Source: Bacteroidetes bacterium ADurb.Bin145 (GTDB taxonomy: Bacteria > Bacteroidota > Bacteroidia > Bacteroidales > VadinHA17). From it: DNA of 64,000 nt. The notes under the pieces are model-generated. The model worked only from the letters and a program-made list of their open reading frames with translations. It was not told the DNA's origin and ran no database searches. Below, piece by piece: positions 53,859 to 64,000 of this stretch. The stretch covers positions 21,679-85,678 of the forward strand of contig MWDJ01000011.1 of the NCBI GenBank assembly GCA_002070505.1. The letters are read 5' to 3'. How positions within the stretch are numbered: position 1 is the stretch's first letter; each line of letters starts with the position of its first letter. Made by a program: the position numbers and the translations under genes.

Positions 53859-55775
53859 TTATTCAGGTTTTAAGATCTTCCAGTACATCATATACCTTGA
53901 ATCATGTATCATAAAGAATGGTTCTAAAATCATCTCTTCAGCAGTATTAATGGAAGAGGCAGGCAACTTAAAAACAAGTGGATTCTCTTTTAAAGGAACA
54001 AGCAATTCCGGAGCTTTGCTGAGGGTTACATTTACTATTGCGGGAGCTTCATCAACAGGAAGTTTTTCTCCCGAAGCAATATGACCCCATCGGCTGTCGT
54101 CCGCGATCAGCCCTTTCAGATCCTTAGTACCTGTTCTAGCTCCAAGAAGAATTGGTCCATGGAGGAAGGCAATATATTCCGGGACATTTGGCATCTGCTC
54201 AATAGTATTATTCATCGGAAGTATAATCTGTAAAACATCCCCTGTCTTCCAGGTCCGGTCAATCGCCATATAAGATGATGGATGCTGATTATAGGCTATC
54301 GATTTACCATTGATCTTGATTATAAGAGCTCTGTCCCTGACCCAAGACGGGTATCTTATCAAAAGAGTGAAATGAGTGGACTTCCCGGTAAAAGTTAACT
54401 TCGTCTGCTCCTTAAAAGGAAATTCTGTTTCCTGCTTTATTTTAATTCCTTTATCCCGCCAGTTCAGTTCGGATGCAATAAACAGGTTCAGGTATAATGA
54501 ATCATTTGTATGGGTATAAATGAATTGATTGTACTTCCCGTGATTTTCCATACCGCTGCCAACACAGCACCACATTGCTTCATTCGGCGTAGAATAGACT
54601 CGGTAATGACGCGGGCGGGCAGGAGTGAAATACACATAACCTCCGTGTTCAGGATGTTGTGTCGAGAGAATATGGTTAAATAATGTCCTTTCGTAATAAT
54701 CTGCATATTGTGCCAGAGGTCTGGTCCGGAACAGGTCCTCAGTCAGCCGAAGCATATTATATGAATTGCATGATTCCGGGCCCTGAACCTCTTCCACAAA
54801 ATCTTTGCAGGAATTTGCGTCCGGGAAGTGTTCCCTTCTGCTGTTGCCTCCGAATGCCAGAGAACGGTTCTTTGTTACTGTTTCCCAGAAAAAACTACCC
54901 GCATCCAGAAATACCTTTTCGTGGGTAAGTTCTGCGATCCGTTGAAAACCGATTGCTTTTGGCACCTGAGTATTAGCATGCTTGTTATCCAGATTATCAA
55001 TGCCGGCAGCCATTGAATCAAGTAACAACCTGTGCGAGAACCTTTTTGCAGCAACGAGGTACTTAATATTGCCAGTCATGTGGTAAGCATCAGCAAATAT
55101 CTCATTTATTCCGCCATGTTCCGTATCCAGCATCGATTGCATCTGTTCATCGGAAAGAGCAGCTGTAATATCAATACCCCAGTCACAGAATTTCAGGAAG
55201 ATATCTTTTGCATTCTCATTTCCTGTGTACAACCAGGCATCTCTCAGACCGGCATATATTTTATGTACGTTATACCATGGCACCCATGCCGACCTGTATG
55301 CCTTGAAATTTCCATCTTTAAAGGTGCTCCAGATAGCATCGCTATTCGGTACTCCGCCGACATAACCTTTTCCCCAGTCAGGGTATTTTTTCCCGTTTGC
55401 TTCCTGGCATTCCCGGAGTTCAGAGATGATATATTCCATGCGTTTCCTGCATTCCTCATTCTTTACGGAAACATAATTCATGGCTATTGCAGAAAGATAA
55501 TGACCTGCAACATGGCCATCCAATCCTTCCCAGTTAGGATACAGCTCTGCTTTTTTGGAAAGACCGGCTTCTTTCCTGAAAGTGGCGAAAAGCCTGTCAA
55601 CATCATATTGCAGGAGTACTTTAATGTTCAGGTCACGAGCCCGTTTGAACGGACCGTCGAGCAAAGTTACATCTCCCAGAGGGAATTCATTTCTGTAAAG
55701 AGCATTCTGAGCTCCGCCTGATCCGCTTAACAGGAGCAGGCAGAAAATTATAGAGATGGGGTTCTGTCTGACCAT
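53859..55775 (-). CDS. GH127/GH146 beta-L-arabinofuranosidase
   Basis: This 638-residue protein has a signal peptide ending at GGAQ. The DUF1680-type (alpha/alpha)6 barrel contains the zinc-thiolate site of this family: Glu334 and Cys336 in GPESCNSYNML plus Cys403-Cys404 in MWCCVGSGMENHGKY. These correspond to E338, C340, C417 and C418 of HypBA1, where C417 is the nucleophile. Glu315 in the SRREHF segment fits the acid/base position. It should remove beta-L-arabinofuranose. GH127 and GH146 cannot be separated by eye. It shows that beta-linked as well as alpha-linked arabinose is targeted. Confidence 0.92.
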   Translation of the reverse strand: MVRQNPISIIFCLLLLSGSGGAQNALYRNEFPLGDVTLLDGPFKRARDLNIKVLLQYDVDRLFATFRKEAGLSKKAELYPNWEGLDGHVAGHYLSAIAMNYVSVKNEECRKRMEYIISELRECQEANGKKYPDWGKGYVGGVPNSDAIWSTFKDGNFKAYRSAWVPWYNVHKIYAGLRDAWLYTGNENAKDIFLKFCDWGIDITAALSDEQMQSMLDTEHGGINEIFADAYHMTGNIKYLVAAKRFSHRLLLDSMAAGIDNLDNKHANTQVPKAIGFQRIAELTHEKVFLDAGSFFWETVTKNRSLAFGGNSRREHFPDANSCKDFVEEVQGPESCNSYNMLRLTEDLFRTRPLAQYADYYERTLFNHILSTQHPEHGGYVYFTPARPRHYRVYSTPNEAMWCCVGSGMENHGKYNQFIYTHTNDSLYLNLFIASELNWRDKGIKIKQETEFPFKEQTKLTFTGKSTHFTLLIRYPSWVRDRALIIKINGKSIAYNQHPSSYMAIDRTWKTGDVLQIILPMNNTIEQMPNVPEYIAFLHGPILLGARTGTKDLKGLIADDSRWGHIASGEKLPVDEAPAIVNVTLSKAPELLVPLKENPLVFKLPASSINTAEEMILEPFFMIHDSRYMMYWKILKPE

Positions 55776-55812
55776 AAAATAGATTTTATTCCATCATACA
55801 GGATATTTGTTC

Positions 55813-61127
<5,315 letters not shown>

Positions 61128-61612
61128 TTTTTCACCTTTTTAAATTGAAATAGACTTTATTTCTTGTTTTTGGGCTTATCTTAATAACTGAGAGAATAAG
61201 TCAGATTCTTCATTGTTATTGTAATTAACAGGTTTTGTATCGGGCAATCAAGGTATTAGAATCGACTTCTTCAATATCAACATATTAATCCTGCAGAAAT
61301 TTTTATTTTCAATAAAGGTAGCAGATAATTTTAATAAGTGTATATATTACATTTAAAATGTATTTGATTATCAATGTTTTGTTTTGAAGTTCAGACTTCA
61401 AATCTGAAACTTTGTCAATAGCTTCCTGAATGTGAAGGATAACAGGTAAAATTAAGAAATAATTGAAAATTTCTTCATTGCGGGTATAATAAAAATGTTA
61501 TAAGCCGGGGAATGGTATTTAGTTTTTAAAAATTAACACATCAGCAGTAGTTTACAATTTTAAAATTTGGATAAATGTGGACAAGACATAAACGCAATTC
61601 ATAATATCAGAA
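61128..61612. promoter_or_regulatory. Spacer upstream of the 17-gene array
   Basis: This AT-rich spacer of about 480 bp should contain the promoter of the array. At 61383-61408 two overlapping inverted repeats (TTTGAAG/CTTCAAA and TTCAGA/TCTGAA) could form alternative hairpins or an operator. ACATTTAAAATGT at 61350-61362 is palindromic. No clear TAnnTTTG or shared 20-bp motif was found. Confidence 0.4.
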
Positions 61613-61638
61613 AAGCCGTCTCATTTCTGAAACGGCTT
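61613..61638 (-). terminator. Terminator after the right-hand susD
   Basis: AAGCCGT (61613-61619) and ACGGCTT (61632-61638) form a 7-bp stem with a 12-nt loop. On the minus strand the second arm is followed by TTC. It lies 21 bp past the SusD stop and separates that SusCD operon from the enzyme array. Confidence 0.65.
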
Positions 61639-61659
61639 CACTATTAATTAACATAAAAC

Positions 61660-63414
61660 CTATGGTCGCGGCATTAACGGGTTTCTTTCCAATTCTTGTT
61701 GCGGAACAGGAAGAATAAGCGACTGCCAGCCTTTATAGCCCGGTTTGCCTTTTACAAAACCGGCACCTTTTTCCCAGCGTTTCAGGTCTTCGCGTCTCCA
61801 TCCTTCACCATAACCTTCAACATAGCGTTCGTGTTCGATTGCCTGCATTAAAGTCCATCCTTTTTGGGTCATTAATGTTAACACTGGTGGCAATTGACCG
61901 CGAACACCCGCACGGGCGCTATACAGATGCGACTGGTCGCCGGTCATAACATTATTTGCCCTGTCGCGAACCTTGTCAACCCAGTAAACACCACTGTTTA
62001 CATCGGTAGCACTAAGGTTGGAAGGATTTATATTTGCAAGACATTCAGCATAATTCAACATAATATCAGACAGGCGTAAAAGTCTTAAGTTAATGACTGT
62101 ACTGGTAGCATTATTACCTGGTAAACCTACATCGCTTTCATGCGACCTTTTGCGAATTCCAAAAGAGCCATAAGAATCTAAACCACCTATTTTATACATT
62201 GTTGCAATTCTATCTCCGTCTGCATTAAGAAAATCAGCACCATTGCCCGTTTTACGGCCGGTGTAATCGACTCCATCAACCCAGTACCATCCCTGGTCTA
62301 TCCAATCAATTGTTCTTCCCTTAAGCGTGAGATTTATACCGTTAGGTACACCCAAAAAAGTTGCGTAAACTCTGTAGTCATAAACAGTAGTGGGTTGCCC
62401 GTTAATGGTTTCTGTCCAACTTTCAAAATCGTCGAGTTTATAGGTAGGAACTGCAAAGTTCCACCCAACCATAGCTGCCCATGCATTATGATCGTTAAAT
62501 GACCAGTTCTGAACTGCTCCACCGCGTTGGTTTGAAGGCGTAGTTACATCGGTTAATTGAACTTCGAAAAGCGATTCGCTGTTATTTTCTCCGGCATTGG
62601 TAAAATTAGCCCTGTAATCGCCAAGTGTATATGTGCCATAAGCAGGGTCGCCCACTCCGGGAAGTAATTTTTTAAATTCGGCTGCTGCTTTTGCATAGTC
62701 TTTATTATTTAAATACAATTTACCTAACAACGCTGTGGCAGATCCGCGGCTTGCCCTCCATTTTCCATAACCAGGTGTGGTGTTGGTACCCTTTACCAAA
62801 AGCTCCTGTGCCTTTTTTAAATCGGCTTCAATAAATGCAAATGTTTCTTCTTTAGTTGACGGAGCCTTGATAAATTCTTCACCGGGAGTTAAAACCTGTG
62901 TATTTCTCAAAACAATTATATTTTTTGGGAAATAATCGAATAAAATGTAATAGTAATACGCCCTGAGAAAATAAGCCTGCCCCTCCATAACGTCTAAATC
63001 ATCCTGAGTAAAATTCGGGTCGGCTTCCTTGGCCAGTTTCATATTATCTAAGGCAGTATTTGCACGTTGTATGGCTGCATACCAGGCGTTCCACACACTA
63101 TTAACGTCGTTACCATTAATAAAAAAGTTATTTATGTTGCCCCATGGTAAAAATCCTGCTGCTTTTGGGGTTTCATAAAGATCATCACCAAGAATATTAT
63201 GCATAACGATGGTTCCGCCCCATGTACTACCATATTCAGTGCGAAGCTGCGTATAAGCTCCAACAAGCGCTTGTTCAGCCCTGGCTTTTGTGGTGAAATA
63301 AGAACCGGGATCATAGCTCGACTTATCTAAATCTTTAGTTATAAAATCTTCAGAACAGGAGACAAAAAACAGTATCCCTGCAATGAATAAGATTATTTTG
63401 GTTTTCATCTTCAT
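61660..63414 (-). CDS. susD: SusD/RagB-like outer-membrane lipoprotein (second pair)
   Basis: This 584-residue lipoprotein (lipobox FFVSC, then SEDFITKDL) has the SusD TPR-like helices (EGQAYFLRAYYYYILFDYFPKN, LLGKLYLNNKDYAKAA) and a C-terminal signature (LRLSDIMLNYAECLANINP, IEHERYVEGYGEGWRREDLKRW). It is only distantly similar to the SusD at 19293, so it probably binds a different glycan or oligosaccharide size. It lies 12 bp behind a SusC gene and is closed by the hairpin at 61613-61638. Confidence 0.94.
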   Translation of the reverse strand: MKMKTKIILFIAGILFFVSCSEDFITKDLDKSSYDPGSYFTTKARAEQALVGAYTQLRTEYGSTWGGTIVMHNILGDDLYETPKAAGFLPWGNINNFFINGNDVNSVWNAWYAAIQRANTALDNMKLAKEADPNFTQDDLDVMEGQAYFLRAYYYYILFDYFPKNIIVLRNTQVLTPGEEFIKAPSTKEETFAFIEADLKKAQELLVKGTNTTPGYGKWRASRGSATALLGKLYLNNKDYAKAAAEFKKLLPGVGDPAYGTYTLGDYRANFTNAGENNSESLFEVQLTDVTTPSNQRGGAVQNWSFNDHNAWAAMVGWNFAVPTYKLDDFESWTETINGQPTTVYDYRVYATFLGVPNGINLTLKGRTIDWIDQGWYWVDGVDYTGRKTGNGADFLNADGDRIATMYKIGGLDSYGSFGIRKRSHESDVGLPGNNATSTVINLRLLRLSDIMLNYAECLANINPSNLSATDVNSGVYWVDKVRDRANNVMTGDQSHLYSARAGVRGQLPPVLTLMTQKGWTLMQAIEHERYVEGYGEGWRREDLKRWEKGAGFVKGKPGYKGWQSLILPVPQQELERNPLMPRP

Positions 63415-63426
63415 AATGTTTTAATG

Positions 63427-64000
63427 TTAAAAATCAACTTGAATACCCATAAGTAGTGCACGAGCCTGAGGATAATATCCCTGATCGATACCCCTTGCTG
63501 TACTTGAGTTACCACTGGCTCCCAAACCAGCACCTCCCGAACCTATTTCCGGGTCGTAGAACGGATAACTGGTCAATGTTAACAGGTTACGGCCTGTGAA
63601 ATAAACTCTTACATTGTCAAGCTTAACATAGTTAACCAATGATTTGGGCAGGGTATAACCCAACGTAAGGTTTTTCAATCTTAAATACGAACCATCGAAA
63701 AGATACCTGTCCGAAACGTATTTAACGTTGTTATTGGGGTCGCCCCGAACAGCCCTTGGTACATTTGTATCTTTATTTGTAGGTGTCCAGCGGTTAAGAG
63801 CGTTTTTGCCCAGGTTAAAGTTGTTGTGCATACCTTCGGTCCATGCTAATAACATACCCATAAGGTCGTTACCCTGAACACCCTGGAAGAACACTGTAAG
63901 ATCAAATCCTTTATAGTCGGCAGATAAGTTAATACCATACGTAAAATCAGGAGCAGGGTCGCCAATATAATCCATATCACTGGCACCTATTACTCCAACC
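63427..64000 (-). CDS. susC: SusC/RagA-like TonB-dependent transporter, C-terminal part (cut by window edge)
   Basis: The frame is open to the right edge, and 191 codons of the C-terminus are present. The sequence (DPAPDFTYGINLSADYKGFD, VFFQGVQGNDLMG, LRLKNLTLGYTLPKSLV, VYFTGRNLLTLT) is the last barrel section of a SusC protein, ending in the terminal strand MGIQVDF. It forms an importer with the SusD encoded 12 bp downstream. Confidence 0.93.
   Translation of the reverse strand, partial: VGVIGASDMDYIGDPAPDFTYGINLSADYKGFDLTVFFQGVQGNDLMGMLLAWTEGMHNNFNLGKNALNRWTPTNKDTNVPRAVRGDPNNNVKYVSDRYLFDGSYLRLKNLTLGYTLPKSLVNYVKLDNVRVYFTGRNLLTLTSYPFYDPEIGSGGAGLGASGNSSTARGIDQGYYPQARALLMGIQVDF

Noticed and set aside
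55032-55721. Plus-strand open frame of 229 codons
   Set aside because: It is antisense to the strongly supported GH127 gene. The Cys- and Ile-rich composition is typical of a reverse-frame shadow.

Overview
The window looks like part of the chromosome of a polysaccharide-degrading Bacteroidota bacterium, probably Bacteroidales/Marinilabiliales-like. The grounds are SusC/SusD pairs, lipoprotein and Tat signals on secreted glycosidases, a Bacteroidota-type promoter (TAnnTTTG) and AT-rich spacers. No rRNA, tRNA, CRISPR array, transposase or phage gene was seen. Almost the whole window is one very large polysaccharide utilization locus (PUL), mostly on the minus strand.

Layout. (a) 1-11021, minus: a GH3 enzyme cut by the left edge, two divergent Tat-exported GH95-like proteins and a canonical GH95 lipoprotein. 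(b) 11022-16784: a divergent promoter region, then plus-strand GH97 and GH95 genes, with a wrecked FAD-oxidoreductase pseudogene between them. (c) 16785-25690, minus: another GH95, the SusD/SusC pair with a strong terminator behind it, a 520-bp susC leader that may encode an antisense RNA, and a LacI-type regulator. (d) 25942-61127, minus: 17 genes in one direction with no gap over about 140 bp. In transcription order they encode a CE1 esterase, a three-domain CE1 esterase, a CE1 esterase, GH127, an uncharacterised (alpha/alpha)6 lipoprotein, GH43, GH54, a VKOR-DsbA oxidase, GH54, a GH67/GH115-like Tat protein, GH51, GH97, GH3, GH29, a mutarotase-like protein, GH43 and GH43. (e) 61128-64000, minus: a spacer, a terminator, and a second SusD/SusC pair cut by the right edge.

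Function. The set suits a highly branched, feruloylated, arabinose-rich hemicellulose such as cereal glucuronoarabinoxylan. CE1 domains would remove ferulate or acetate. GH43, GH51, GH54 and GH127/146 would remove alpha- and beta-linked arabinofuranose. GH95, GH97 and GH29 would remove L-galactose/L-fucose and D-galactose caps. GH3 and GH43 would release xylose. SusCD would import the products, and LacI may sense one of them. This substrate call is inference. No recognisable endo-acting backbone enzyme is in the window.

Most notable: a VKOR-DsbA disulfide-forming fusion sits between two rare bacterial GH54 enzymes whose fold carries a vicinal disulfide. The GH54 tails contain a lamin-tail domain split by inserted repeats. 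One polypeptide carries three complete esterase domains. Five GH95-type proteins lie within 16 kb, two of them with altered active sites. A near-identical 20-bp motif lies upstream of two PUL transcription units.
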